A DNA stretch of 64,000 nt, taken from the NCBI RefSeq assembly GCF_013385145.1, contig NZ_JABZEC010000002.1:62001-126000 (forward strand), in the 5' to 3' direction. This document shows, in pieces, positions 8,923 to 17,172 of this stretch (the stretch's first letter is position 1; the number at the start of each line of letters is the position of its first letter). The notes under the pieces were generated by a model, which saw only the letters and a program-made list of their open reading frames with translations, was not told the origin of the DNA and searched no databases. The stretch comes from Bombilactobacillus apium. Its GTDB lineage: Bacteria; Bacillota; Bacilli; Lactobacillales; Lactobacillaceae. Position numbers and translations under genes: made by a program.

Positions 8923-9828
8923 TTAAGATCGAGGATGAATCAACTTTTGATCTAAGCCTCGCATACACTCCGCTTGTAAGGTCACATGCTGGATATTATA
9001 TTCTTGAGCCAAAAGGGTCTCAATTTGTTGATACAAAGCTTCTAATTGTTCGATGGTGGCCGTCTTTTGAACATTAATATGAGCATCAAAAGCAATCAGA
9101 TTTTCATTAATTCGCCAAACATGCACATGATGAACTCCAACCACCGCGGGGATCGTCAACAGAGATTCTTTAATCGCTTCTAAATCTAAATTAGGACTGG
9201 CTTCCATCAAAATCAAAACCGTCTGCTTAACAACCCCAAAGGATTCTTTCATAATCCAAATCGCCGTTATCACGGTAATCATGGGATCAGCCCAGACCCA
9301 ATTGAAAAGCTGAATCAGAACCGCCGCAATAATAACTCCCACACTAGAGAGCGTGTCAGCGGCCATATGCAAGAAAGTCGCTTTGATATTCAAATTATAT
9401 TTGGAGCCTTTCAACATGACGAGCATCGAAATGAAATTAGCCCCTAGACTGATTAAAGAAACCCAAAACATCAATCCACCATTAACCGGCTGGGGATGAC
9501 TGAAACGTTTCAAGCTTTCAAAAACTAAAATTAAGGTAATCGCAATTAAAATTGCCGAATTAATGAAAGCCGCTAAAATTTCGACTCGTGAATAACCAAA
9601 AGTCTGCCGTTCATTACTATCCTTATGTCCGATTAAATTTGCGACAAAAGAAAAGACTACCGACAGAGTATCTTCCATATTATGAAAACCATCTGAAATC
9701 AGGCCTAAACTACCGGAAAGGGTTCCTCCAACTAGTTCAGCGATGGTGATTAAAGCATTGAGAATGGTGACTCCCGCAAATTTTAACGGTGATAATTCAT
9801 GCTGATGTTCTGTATCCACTTTTCCCAC
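8923..9828 (-). CDS. Cation diffusion facilitator (CzcD/ZitB-like) metal exporter
   Basis: Six-helix proton-coupled exporter of divalent metal (Zn, Co, Cd or Mn) from the cytosol. Both transport-site signatures are present: H-x3-D in SDGFHNMEDTLS of helix 2 and H-x3-D in HMAADTLSS of helix 5. These frame a loop with no long histidine run. A cytosolic C-terminal ferredoxin-like domain follows (VHHVHVWRINENLIAFDAH). The N-terminal TEHQHEL is weakly histidine-rich. At 301 aa it is of normal length. It is monocistronic with its own terminator. An H/D pair of this kind usually indicates zinc preference, but this is inference. Confidence 0.92.
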   Translation of the reverse strand: MGKVDTEHQHELSPLKFAGVTILNALITIAELVGGTLSGSLGLISDGFHNMEDTLSVVFSFVANLIGHKDSNERQTFGYSRVEILAAFINSAILIAITLILVFESLKRFSHPQPVNGGLMFWVSLISLGANFISMLVMLKGSKYNLNIKATFLHMAADTLSSVGVIIAAVLIQLFNWVWADPMITVITAIWIMKESFGVVKQTVLILMEASPNLDLEAIKESLLTIPAVVGVHHVHVWRINENLIAFDAHINVQKTATIEQLEALYQQIETLLAQEYNIQHVTLQAECMRGLDQKLIHPRS

Positions 9829-9891
9829 TTCCTACCTAAAACAAAGTTTAGGCTAAATTAACAAAACATGCAATTACTATTCGAATTAAAG

Positions 9892-9923
9892 GAAAAAAAC
9901 TTCCTCAAAGTTACAGGAAGTTT
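9892..9923 (-). terminator. Intrinsic terminator after the 69-aa gene
   Basis: AAACTTCCT/AGGAAGTTT (9897-9905 with 9915-9923), followed on the minus strand by a run of T. Confidence 0.85.
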
Positions 9924-9934
9924 CAAAATTGGGT

Positions 9935-10144
9935 TCAATGGGAAGCTTTAACATTAATTTTAATTGGACGATGCAGATCAAGCGTATCTGCATAGGTAGT
10001 TTGAACATAACTCTTCATTCGTTGGGTCGCCTCTTTTTTCGAAACATTATGACATATCCGACTTGTCGTCACCTGTTCTCCAGTGATTTTATTAAACATT
10101 CCGACCACTTCATAATCTTGAATTTGAGACTTGAATAATTTCAT
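9935..10144 (-). CDS. Small hypothetical protein (69 aa)
   Basis: A soluble, mixed-charge 69-residue protein (MKLFKSQIQDYEVVGMFNK...). The start at the ATG at 10144 is fixed by TTGGAGGG seven bases upstream, rather than the longer frame to 10177. It has its own terminator and sits alone between the CDF exporter and a divergent membrane-anchored protein gene. No motif was recognised. The strong SD and terminator argue that it is a real gene. Confidence 0.65.
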   Translation of the reverse strand: MKLFKSQIQDYEVVGMFNKITGEQVTTSRICHNVSKKEATQRMKSYVQTTYADTLDLHRPIKINVKASH

Positions 10145-10326
10145 TTGACGACCCTCCAATAATAGCTTTTTTAGCAACTAGAATGTTATACCATGTTTAT
10201 CCTCAAAATTCAACCAAATTTAGCCGAATTTTATGATAAAATATTTTTTAGAATTATTGACTTTTTCTGGCTCAAATCCTAATTTTAAGTCGCGTAAAAT
10301 TGTATAATAACAACGGAGGTGTTCGA

Positions 10327-11352
10327 ATGTCTCAAAATAAAAAAGAAAAAAAATATAAATTTAAAACTAAAACCCCAGCAGCAGCATCCAAGGCTCAATC
10401 CGAAGCTCCGCTTGCTGCCCCCGAAACAACCCCAACAAAAACTGAAAGCAAGCCGCTTCCGGAAGCTAAGACTGCTTCCGTTCCCCCGCAGAAACCAAAA
10501 TCTTTAACTAAACCAACTCTGGCAAATAAACCAGCTTATCCTTCCAAACAAGAACCAGATCTTCAGCTAACGGACGGTTCTGAAACAACAGGTACCCCTA
10601 CCGTGGGAGCTCGGGCCAGCAAGAATCAGCATAATTCTCAACGTGGTTGGCATAAAACCAGTGTTAAAGTTACCACGGCGGTTATCATTCTGCTGGCTAT
10701 TTTAGCGGGCTTATTCTGGTGGTATAACAATTATAATCAATCTCTTAGCCAAGATCAGACTACTTCTCAAAGTGTCGCCGCCAAGCCCAAGAAGAAGTCG
10801 GCCTCAACTAAGTCTAAAACTCACTCCAAGACCAACCAAACGCCAAGCAAGACTACTAAAAAAACCGCCAAGAAAGATGATCAAAGACAAGCCCAAAAGC
10901 TGAAGGCTGATCGGCAAACCAAAGATGATCATCAATGGAAGAACCCCGGTTCTTACGACAATATGAATTACGAAACCGATGATTTCAGTCTTAAATTAGA
11001 TAACTCCGCCGATGGAGTTAAATTAATTGCTGACAAAGATCAAAAACCCGGCTTAGTGGTTTTATATCACTTTAAAAATAAAAGTCAAAAACCGCAAAAG
11101 CCAGCTGATTTAATTAAACAAGATTTGGAATTAAAACAAAAAGACCAAGTTCTTCAACCAACGACCCCTAAAGATAATCAAGCAATTAACGATAAGTTAA
11201 ATGCTGCTAACCAAGACGTCGCTCCCGACAAAGAGATCGATGCCGCTTTAATGTTTGCGGCTGGCAACGATAAAGATGATATTACAATGTCCTTTCGGAA
11301 TTTAAAGACTAAAAAATTCCTCGATATTAAACAACCTTTTAAACTTCAATAG
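10327..11352 (+). CDS. Membrane-anchored extracellular protein with DUF5067-like domain
   Basis: A 341-residue protein in three parts. Residues 1-110 form a cytosolic low-complexity Lys/Pro/Ala/Thr-rich region; one transmembrane helix lies near 113-133 (VTTAVIILLAILAGLFWW); an extracellular Lys/Ser/Thr linker follows to about 215; and the C-terminal ~120 residues form a beta-rich domain (SADGVKLIADKDQKPGLVVLYHFKN...) resembling DUF5067 immunoglobulin-like modules. The start is the ATG at 10327, seven bases after GGAGG. The long cytosolic basic tail is unusual. It is monocistronic, with a terminator at 11361. Function is unknown; a cell-envelope role is inferred only from topology. Confidence 0.78.
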   Translation: MSQNKKEKKYKFKTKTPAAASKAQSEAPLAAPETTPTKTESKPLPEAKTASVPPQKPKSLTKPTLANKPAYPSKQEPDLQLTDGSETTGTPTVGARASKNQHNSQRGWHKTSVKVTTAVIILLAILAGLFWWYNNYNQSLSQDQTTSQSVAAKPKKKSASTKSKTHSKTNQTPSKTTKKTAKKDDQRQAQKLKADRQTKDDHQWKNPGSYDNMNYETDDFSLKLDNSADGVKLIADKDQKPGLVVLYHFKNKSQKPQKPADLIKQDLELKQKDQVLQPTTPKDNQAINDKLNAANQDVAPDKEIDAALMFAAGNDKDDITMSFRNLKTKKFLDIKQPFKLQ

Positions 11353-11360
11353 AATATATT

Positions 11361-11421
11361 AAAAAAGCCTCCTCCCAGTTCGGCTGCGCCAACAACTGAA
11401 CTGTTCGGAAGGGGCTTTTTA
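11361..11421. terminator. Bidirectional terminator between convergent genes
   Basis: AAAAAGCC...GGGGCTTTTT with an inner AGTTC/GAACT pairing forms a long imperfect hairpin flanked by A and T runs. It serves the DUF5067-like gene on plus and the flavin operon on minus. Confidence 0.75.
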
Positions 11422-11431
11422 GTTTGCATAA

Positions 11432-12694
11432 TTAATCATGTTGGGAAGCGCCGGAAGTAGCATCAACTTCTGGTTCTGCTTCTGGTGAAGTTGCTGGTTG
11501 GGCTTTAGGCGCAGCAGCTTGCGAGGCACTAGTAACGGCATCCAGTCCGGTAATCGGTGAGATTGTTTGGGCTCGCGGATCTGGTACTAGTTGTTGTTGA
11601 GTAGCCGCCAAATAGTACTTAATCAGCGGCATAATATCAACTACCCATTCATTTACTCCCCGATAACGACCATTTTCATCATGCATCGCCTTGTAGTAAT
11701 GCATAATGTGACGATCGGGACCATTTCCGGGAACCGGCATCGAGACTAAATCTGACTTGCCTTTCCGCAAATTATAGATAACTTGCTTGACGTATTCCAC
11801 CGCTTTTGGAGGATGGACTGCTGACAGAGGATTCCCCACTTGGCCCGGTGTCCGCGAGGCCAACATGTCCGGGGCTTCATCGGTATGGTTATAATACAAG
11901 AATTGATTATTATCATCGGCATAAGTTAATTCGACGGGCATTGTCTTGAAGAAGTAATTTAACTGGTTAACGGTTAACAAGCCTCGATCTAATTTAACGT
12001 AGGTATCACCTTCCACAGCTTGGACTTTAGCAGCGGCTTTTTCCAACCACTCGGGATCTTCTTTATCCACATCCGTGATTGTTGTATCAATATTTTCTTG
12101 CGAAGTCAGATCTTCCTCTTGATAGCTTTGCGGATTAGGAATTGCCAACATTTCAATTACTTGGACAAATTTTGTGAAGTGTTGCAGCACCGAGGCCAAA
12201 AATTGAACAGTTTTGGGATCCTTGAGATTACCCTCTTCGTCAAATGCTTCTTGCGCCTCACTCAACAAAAATTCATGACCGGGCATCACAACTGCGTTGA
12301 CCCCGGGTGATTCCAGAATTTGTTTTAAGTGTAATTGTGCCCGGGAAGAACCTTGATTATAGTAGGAAGCTCCAATAATCCAAACTGGCTTATTATTAAA
12401 AGGATGACATTGATAAGATAACCATTCAATAACATTTTTCATGGCTGCCGGGACAGTGTGATTATGCTCCGGAGTAGCCAAAATCACTCCCGCCGCAGCC
12501 CTAATTTTCTGGTTTAAAGTTTGGATAATCGGAAAGCTGGCACTTTCTAAATCTTCATTAAACATCGGCACGCTATTAATGTCTAAAAGTTCAACTTCTA
12601 CTTGATCTTGAAAATGGCGGGCAATAAATTCTACCAATAAGCGATTATAAGATTTTTCACCGATTGATCCGGCAATAGCAACTAACTTGATCAT
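11432..12694 (-). CDS. NAD(P)H-dependent FMN reductase-PAS fusion with tail carrying two flavinylation-like motifs
   Basis: A 420-residue cytosolic protein in three parts. Residues 1-190 are a flavodoxin-fold NAD(P)H:FMN reductase domain (AGSIGEKSYNRLL, LATPEHNHTVPAAMKN). Residues about 230-365 match the PAS module usually attached to DUF438 proteins (LLTVNQLNYFFKTMPVELTY, HPPKAVEYVKQVI, DENGRYRGVNEWVVDI). The last ~45 residues are a flexible Ala/Pro/Glu tail with DAVTSAS (385-391) and DATSGAS (411-417). Both resemble the D-x-x-(S/T)-(G/S)-A-(T/S) site at which ApbE attaches FMN. The ATG overlaps the previous stop by four bases (ATGA), so translation is coupled to the upstream reductase, and apbE heads the operon. 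That the tail is flavinylated is inference. Confidence 0.88.
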   Translation of the reverse strand: MIKLVAIAGSIGEKSYNRLLVEFIARHFQDQVEVELLDINSVPMFNEDLESASFPIIQTLNQKIRAAAGVILATPEHNHTVPAAMKNVIEWLSYQCHPFNNKPVWIIGASYYNQGSSRAQLHLKQILESPGVNAVVMPGHEFLLSEAQEAFDEEGNLKDPKTVQFLASVLQHFTKFVQVIEMLAIPNPQSYQEEDLTSQENIDTTITDVDKEDPEWLEKAAAKVQAVEGDTYVKLDRGLLTVNQLNYFFKTMPVELTYADDNNQFLYYNHTDEAPDMLASRTPGQVGNPLSAVHPPKAVEYVKQVIYNLRKGKSDLVSMPVPGNGPDRHIMHYYKAMHDENGRYRGVNEWVVDIMPLIKYYLAATQQQLVPDPRAQTISPITGLDAVTSASQAAAPKAQPATSPEAEPEVDATSGASQHD

Positions 12695-13320
12695 TCTTCA
12701 TCCTCCTGCATTAATCCACTATCCCAAGTAAAATGCGATACTTCCTCTTGATTAGCTGCTTTAGCATTATTTAATTGGCTAGCTAAGTCGGCAAAAGTCA
12801 AAAAGTCATTAAATAATTCATCTAGGTGCTCAATCTGATCCGGATTTTTTAAATCTCCTTGTTCATCAAAGACTGCTAGGGAATGACCTAGAAGAAATTC
12901 GGAACTCGGCATTACTCGAGCTTTAATCTCTGGAGAATCTAAGATTTGCCGCAACTGGGCCTGGGCTCTAGAAGCGCCTAAGGTGCCATAGGAAGCTCCA
13001 GTAATCATTACTGGCTTATCTAACAGAGGATGAATCCCATAAGATAACCAAGCTAAAGTGCTTGCCAAGACGGCGGGAATAGAGTGATCGTATTCTGGAG
13101 TTCCAATAATAACTCCATCACAAACAGCGATTCGTTGTTTCATCGCTTGGATAACCTCAGGTAGCTGCATTTCGGCGTTTTTTACAAAAATGGGAACTTC
13201 TTTAATTTCTAATAATTCAATTTCTGCCGCATTTTGGTAACGCTTACTCATATAAGTTAATAAATCACGATTGGTCGAATGTTGCGCATTAGAGCCTACA
13301 ATTGCACAAAACTTCTTCAT
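12691..13320 (-). CDS. NAD(P)H-dependent FMN reductase
   Basis: A 209-residue flavodoxin-fold oxidoreductase with the phosphate-binding loop GSNAQHSTNRDLL at the N-terminus and GTPEYDHSIPAVLAS near residue 80, both typical of the FMN_red family (reduction of flavins, azo compounds or quinones by NAD(P)H). It lacks the PAS domain and tail of its downstream neighbour but shares its reductase fold (for example SRAQAQLRQILDSPE versus SRAQLHLKQILESPG), so the two probably arose by duplication. It lies 21 bases after apbE and overlaps the next gene by ATGA. Confidence 0.88.
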   Translation of the reverse strand: MKKFCAIVGSNAQHSTNRDLLTYMSKRYQNAAEIELLEIKEVPIFVKNAEMQLPEVIQAMKQRIAVCDGVIIGTPEYDHSIPAVLASTLAWLSYGIHPLLDKPVMITGASYGTLGASRAQAQLRQILDSPEIKARVMPSSEFLLGHSLAVFDEQGDLKNPDQIEHLDELFNDFLTFADLASQLNNAKAANQEEVSHFTWDSGLMQEDEE

Positions 13321-13341
13321 TTAATTTTCCCTTCTTCCAAA

Positions 13342-14286
13342 CTATTTCGGTTGTGAAACTTGAACAAATTGCGCGGCTACTCCGGAACTAGTCCAAACTT
13401 GTAAATCTTTAGTTACAAAAATAGCTTCAATTCCTGGCTGAGCTTCGATTAAGGGCAATCCTTGGGAGAGACCTTGATAAAAAGCAATCGTTGACCATAT
13501 TTCGCCAGCAATCGAAGTTGGACTCACGATCGTCACACTTGCCAAATTATTAGCAATTGGATAACCCGTCTGTGAATCAAACATGTGGTGATAACTTTGC
13601 TGATCGATGATTAACTTGCGCTCATAGATCCCCGAAGTTCCAACAGCTTGCTCAGAAATTGTCAAAACCCCCAATGGTGTCTGACGCTCTTGTTTGGGAT
13701 TTTGGACACCCACACGCCAAAGACCATCAGAATGACCACTTGAACCGACTAATAAAATATTTCCCCCCAAGTCAATAATTCCCGTTTTCACGTCTAAGCT
13801 TTGCCATAGATCTTTGACTTGATCAGCAATATAGCCCTTGGCGATTCCGCCTAGATCTAATTCCATCCCAGGATAACGCAAAAAGACTTGTTTTTGGCGC
13901 GGGTTGAGTTCAATAGCTTCTGGATCAATCAACGACAAACGGTCCGCAATTTCTTTTGCTGTCGGTTTATGAGCTCCCGGAAAACCAATCCGCCATAATT
14001 TTACCAAGGGACCAATCGCAACGTTAAAACCTAACTGCCAACGGCTAACTTGGACTGCGGTTTGAATAAGTTGATAAGTTCCCGGAGAAACGGTCACCGG
14101 ACTTTTTCCAGACTGTTGATTAACCAACATCACTTCTGAAACTGTCCGATTGACTGTCAATTGGTCTTCTAAGTGATTAATTAGCGTTTGCGCTCGTTCC
14201 AACGCTTCTGTTGCTCTACTTGTAGAGTCCACAGAAAGCTTGATCTTCGTTCCTAGAGCTTGAAAACTTCCAGTAGTCCAGTCCAT
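13342..14286 (-). CDS. apbE: FAD:protein FMN transferase (ApbE family), cytosolic form
   Basis: Transfers FMN from FAD to a Thr/Ser of a target protein. Family signs in the 314-residue product are LDLGGIAKGYIADQV near residue 160, DLGGNILLVGSS, and HHMFDSQTGYPI near 230. There is no signal peptide or lipobox, unlike most extracytosolic ApbE proteins, so it should act in the cytosol. The metal-site segment usually read A-D-A-x-x-T is here G-E-I-W-S-T, a conservative Asp-to-Glu change. It is the first gene of an operon with two FMN reductases, the second carrying candidate acceptor sites. The SD is weak (AAGGTTGGA). Confidence 0.9.
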   Translation of the reverse strand: MDWTTGSFQALGTKIKLSVDSTSRATEALERAQTLINHLEDQLTVNRTVSEVMLVNQQSGKSPVTVSPGTYQLIQTAVQVSRWQLGFNVAIGPLVKLWRIGFPGAHKPTAKEIADRLSLIDPEAIELNPRQKQVFLRYPGMELDLGGIAKGYIADQVKDLWQSLDVKTGIIDLGGNILLVGSSGHSDGLWRVGVQNPKQERQTPLGVLTISEQAVGTSGIYERKLIIDQQSYHHMFDSQTGYPIANNLASVTIVSPTSIAGEIWSTIAFYQGLSQGLPLIEAQPGIEAIFVTKDLQVWTSSGVAAQFVQVSQPK

Positions 14287-14393
14287 TTTGTTCCAACCTT
14301 ACTTAAATCATGGTTCATCATTTCACATTCTTAGTATACACCCACCACCCATCAGTTGAGAAGAAGTTCACAAGGAGAAATTTCTTACTAGAA

Positions 14394-14433
14394 AACTCAA
14401 AAAAAGCAGTCTTCGAGAAGGCTAAGACTGCTT
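14394..14433 (-). terminator. Intrinsic terminator of the methionine-synthase-like gene
   Basis: AAGCAGTCTT/AAGACTGCTT (14404-14413 with 14424-14433), followed on the minus strand by a run of T. Confidence 0.88.
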
Positions 14434-14483
14434 TGAAATTCCTTATTCTTTAAATTAAAGTTCTAAAAACCATCTCCTAAAAA

Positions 14484-15632
14484 TTAGCCCCAAACTTGTT
14501 GAGCAACTTTTTTAATTAATTCAATCTTTTTCCATTGTTGATCTTCGGTTAAAATGTTGCCTTCTTCCGTGGAAGCAAAACCACACTGGGGACTTAAACA
14601 AAGACGGTCTAAATCTACATATTGACTAGCTTCTTCGATGCGGGCCACTAATTGGTCAGGGGTTTCTAAAGTTCCCGATTTTGACGTTACTAAGCCTAAC
14701 ACAACAAGTTGATTTCGACGAATTTGGGCTAAAGGAGTAAAATCTCCAGCCCGTTGAGAATCATATTCTAAATAGTAAGCTTGAACTTTTTCTTTGGTAA
14801 ATAAGGGATCAGCTACGAAATCATACCCTCCAGTATTAGCCCAAGTCGAATGATAATTTCCCCGGCAAATATGCGTATTGACAGTTAGATCAGTCGGTAA
14901 TCCCGTTAAAACCGCATTATTCAAAGCTACAAACTCTTCTTTAGCCGCGGGAACTTCTTCCGGCTGCAAACCGTAATTAGGTTGGTGCTTCGGATGAGCT
15001 CCCCGGTCAGCTAAGGAACCCCAAGTACAATCATCTAATTGTAAAGTCTGCAAACCGGCCTGATATAAATCTTGAATCACTTTTTGATAACTCTTGACAA
15101 TAGCCGCTGTTAATTCTTGATCATTGGGATAATATTGGGCCACATTAGCGCGATTTTCGGGACGTTGCAATTCAGCCAGAAATTGCGCTGGTGCCGGGAT
15201 AGTCTGCTTAACCTGAACTTGAGAGCTAGCATGATCACGCGTGAATTGGAAATGTTCCACAAAAGGATGGTTTTCGCCAGTCAAAGGCCTGGTTAATTCC
15301 ACGGTTTCAGCACGCGTAGTTTCATCATGGAAGAGGTAGCCCGTTTGAGCCTGCTTTTTTTGGATTCCTTGAAAGCCCCAGAAGAAATCTAGATGCCACC
15401 AAGAACGGCGAAATTCACCATCAGTTACGGCTTGTAAACCAGCTTCTTCTTCTTTCGCAAGCAACTCGGAAATTGCCTGATCCTCTACTTGCTTTAATTG
15501 GCTAGCCGTAATTTGTCCTTGGCTAAAATCGGCCCGGGCTTGTTTCAACTCTGTCGGACGTAAAAAGCTGCCAACTACATCAGCGCGAAATGGGGAAACC
15601 GTTCGCTTGGTAAAATTATTTGTCTTGATCAT
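14484..15632 (-). CDS. Cobalamin-independent methionine synthase-like protein (MetE C-terminal type, YxjG/YxjH-like)
   Basis: A 382-residue protein matching the C-terminal catalytic barrel of MetE, a size typical of the short YxjG/YxjH-like group. Zinc ligands are visible: H-x-C in NTHICRGNYHSTW and a later cysteine in LSPQCGFAS. The N-terminal FRADVVGSFLRP is the usual family opening. It probably transfers a methyl group to homocysteine or a related thiol, although the methyl donor of the short forms is debated. I start at the ATG at 15632, preceded by GGATGG, rather than the TTG before it. A T-box with a Met specifier controls it. Confidence 0.9.
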   Translation of the reverse strand: MIKTNNFTKRTVSPFRADVVGSFLRPTELKQARADFSQGQITASQLKQVEDQAISELLAKEEEAGLQAVTDGEFRRSWWHLDFFWGFQGIQKKQAQTGYLFHDETTRAETVELTRPLTGENHPFVEHFQFTRDHASSQVQVKQTIPAPAQFLAELQRPENRANVAQYYPNDQELTAAIVKSYQKVIQDLYQAGLQTLQLDDCTWGSLADRGAHPKHQPNYGLQPEEVPAAKEEFVALNNAVLTGLPTDLTVNTHICRGNYHSTWANTGGYDFVADPLFTKEKVQAYYLEYDSQRAGDFTPLAQIRRNQLVVLGLVTSKSGTLETPDQLVARIEEASQYVDLDRLCLSPQCGFASTEEGNILTEDQQWKKIELIKKVAQQVWG

Positions 15633-15679
15633 CAAAAATCCATCCCTTCTGTAAAACTAACTGAAAACCGCAACTAAAA

Positions 15680-15970
15680 AACATCCCTAGATTAAGACCT
15701 CATCTGGACTCAATCTAGGGATGTCATTCGGACACGATACCACCCTAATTTGAGAAAAGCTCACACTCTTCTCCTCTGAAAGTACCCGTTCTAGGATACC
15801 CGGACTTCTTATCGGCATCACCCGTGACCCGTTCGTCTTCTGACTCACCGGTCAATTTGCTCAAAGACCATCTTCAACTAACTTGCGCCACCGGGTTCAC
15901 AGCAAATCCCGTTCTCTGGAGTGGCTCCCTTAGTTTACTCATCTTTTCTCAGCTAGATTTAATTTAAATT
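15680..15970 (-). promoter_or_regulatory. T-box riboswitch, methionine specifier
   Basis: The leader contains the conserved T-box AGGGTGGTATCGTG (15733-15746) and a terminator of 13-bp ACATCCCTAGATT/AATCTAGGGATGT (15681-15725) ending in T6. Stem I is readable: AACTAA/TTAGTT and GCCAC/GTGGC helices lead to an apical AGAGA...GCTGTGAACCC element. Between TTAGTT and TCTTT on the 3' side lies GAAGATGG, opposite an AGTA loop-E-like strand, placing an AUG specifier at 15871-15869. It therefore senses uncharged tRNA-Met and switches on the methionine-synthase-like gene. Confidence 0.9.
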
Positions 15971-15976
15971 ATCATT

Positions 15977-16005
15977 ATCATAAGGAGCTGACCGCTAAAA
16001 GTCAA
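15977..16005 (-). promoter_or_regulatory. Promoter of the T-box transcript
   Basis: TTGACT (16005-16000), 17-base spacer, TATGAT (15982-15977). Transcription would begin near 15970, just before the T-box stem I. Confidence 0.8.
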
Positions 16006-16014
16006 GGCTTCTTC

Positions 16015-16057
16015 AAAAATCCGGCTAAAAAATTAATTTTTCCAACCGGATTTTCTA
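16015..16057. terminator. Intrinsic terminator near the DeoR remnant
   Basis: AAAATCCGG/CCGGATTTT with an AT-rich loop and T/A runs at both sides. It probably ended the now-decayed DeoR/PTS unit on minus. Confidence 0.65.
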
Positions 16058-16100
16058 TTTTAACAATTGTGATTTTTTAATCTCAGTTCTTGCTTAAAAG

Positions 16101-16250
16101 CTAAACTGAGGGTAATAATATCGGAACTTGTTGCTTTAAGAGTTGATCACTGCGATCGGTAATTAAAGTCAAATCAGCTAAATCAAAAGCTTTAACAATC
16201 GAAGCCTAATGAAATTTACTATGGTCACATAACAAATCAGTATGAAGATT
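16101..16250 (-). pseudogene. Remnant of a DeoR-family regulator (C-terminus)
   Basis: The minus strand reads HTDLLCDHSKFH, a stop, then ASIVKAFDLADLTLITDRSDQ and ends normally at 16101. DHSKF followed by DLSD-like and ITD segments is the C-terminal sugar-phosphate sensing end of DeoR repressors. Only about 50 codons remain, with an internal stop. It lies next to a decayed PTS gene, fitting a lost sugar-uptake unit. Confidence 0.65.
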
Positions 16251-16270
16251 TTTCCAAAAATGTAAATAAC

Positions 16271-17172
16271 TTAAGCCAGCTTTTCCGTCGTCCGGATACA
16301 TAAGTAAGCTAAAATAGCGCTCACTACAAAAGAAATTAATAAACCAATCATCGCGTTGAGGAAATCATCGCTATTTTTAGCAATGAAAGCCGGAAAAGTG
16401 GTGACGTTTTCAAAAACAAAGGCATTAGTCGTGACTTGCGTGATTCCTAAATAGGCGCCACCAATAATTTGGGATAACCACAATTTACGATTTTTAACCA
16501 ACAGACCAAAGAGGGTCGGTTCAATAATCGCGGATAAACAAACAGTGACAAAACCAGTAACAGCAAAACTTCGTAACTTCTGATCCCGGGCTTTTAGCCA
16601 AAGACCTAAAGTAGTTCCAATTACCGCAAAGTTGCAGGCAAAAGTCCACGGACAAATATAATCAAAACCATTGTTAGCGATATTATTAATCATGATGGGA
16701 TTAACTACCCAATGGATTCCCATGCTGACCAGAATACTCCAGCCACCATCGACTAACACTCCGGCTAGAATCCGAGAATGCGTGATTAACCAGTTGACAC
16801 CAATTGCGATTCCTTCCCCACTGTAAACTCCCAAGGGTCCAATGACGATTAATGTGAACGGTACCATTATGAGCAATGAAATTAGTGGTAACAACACTAA
16901 TTTCAAATTTTCCGGCAGATGTTGATCGAGCCACTTATGTAGGTAGAAATAAAGCTAAATGGCTAAAATGATTGGTACTACCGTGGAATTATAATTCATC
17001 AAGACTGTCAAGATGCCAAAGAAATGTGTTAAAGCCCCGTTCCCAGTAGTTCCCATCAATTTAATTAAATCTGGATATAATAAAGCAGCTCCAATTAAAG
17101 CTGAAAGATTTGGATTAATAAAATTACCCCAATCAAAAACATCCTCAAGTTTAAAACTAAAATTGCTAAAAA
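16271..17172 (-). pseudogene. Decayed PTS EIIC permease (beta-glucoside-like)
   Basis: The largest open piece (16271-16906) shows transmembrane segments of a PTS glucose/beta-glucoside-type EIIC (HWVVNPIMINNIANNGFDYICPWTFACNFAVIG; LSAIIEPTLFGLLVKNRK). The same frame continues upstream as INPNLSALIGAALLYPDLIKLMG...VVPIILAI, a TAG at 16957-16955, then LYFYLHKWLDQHLPENLK. Thus at least one nonsense codon breaks it, and the EIIB and first EIIC helices are missing because the 5' side joins directly to a LysR fragment. It is not functional as drawn. Confidence 0.82.

Noticed and set aside
12020-12310. 96-codon plus-strand frame opposite the reductase-PAS gene
   Set aside because: Antisense to a confident coding region with no SD or terminator.
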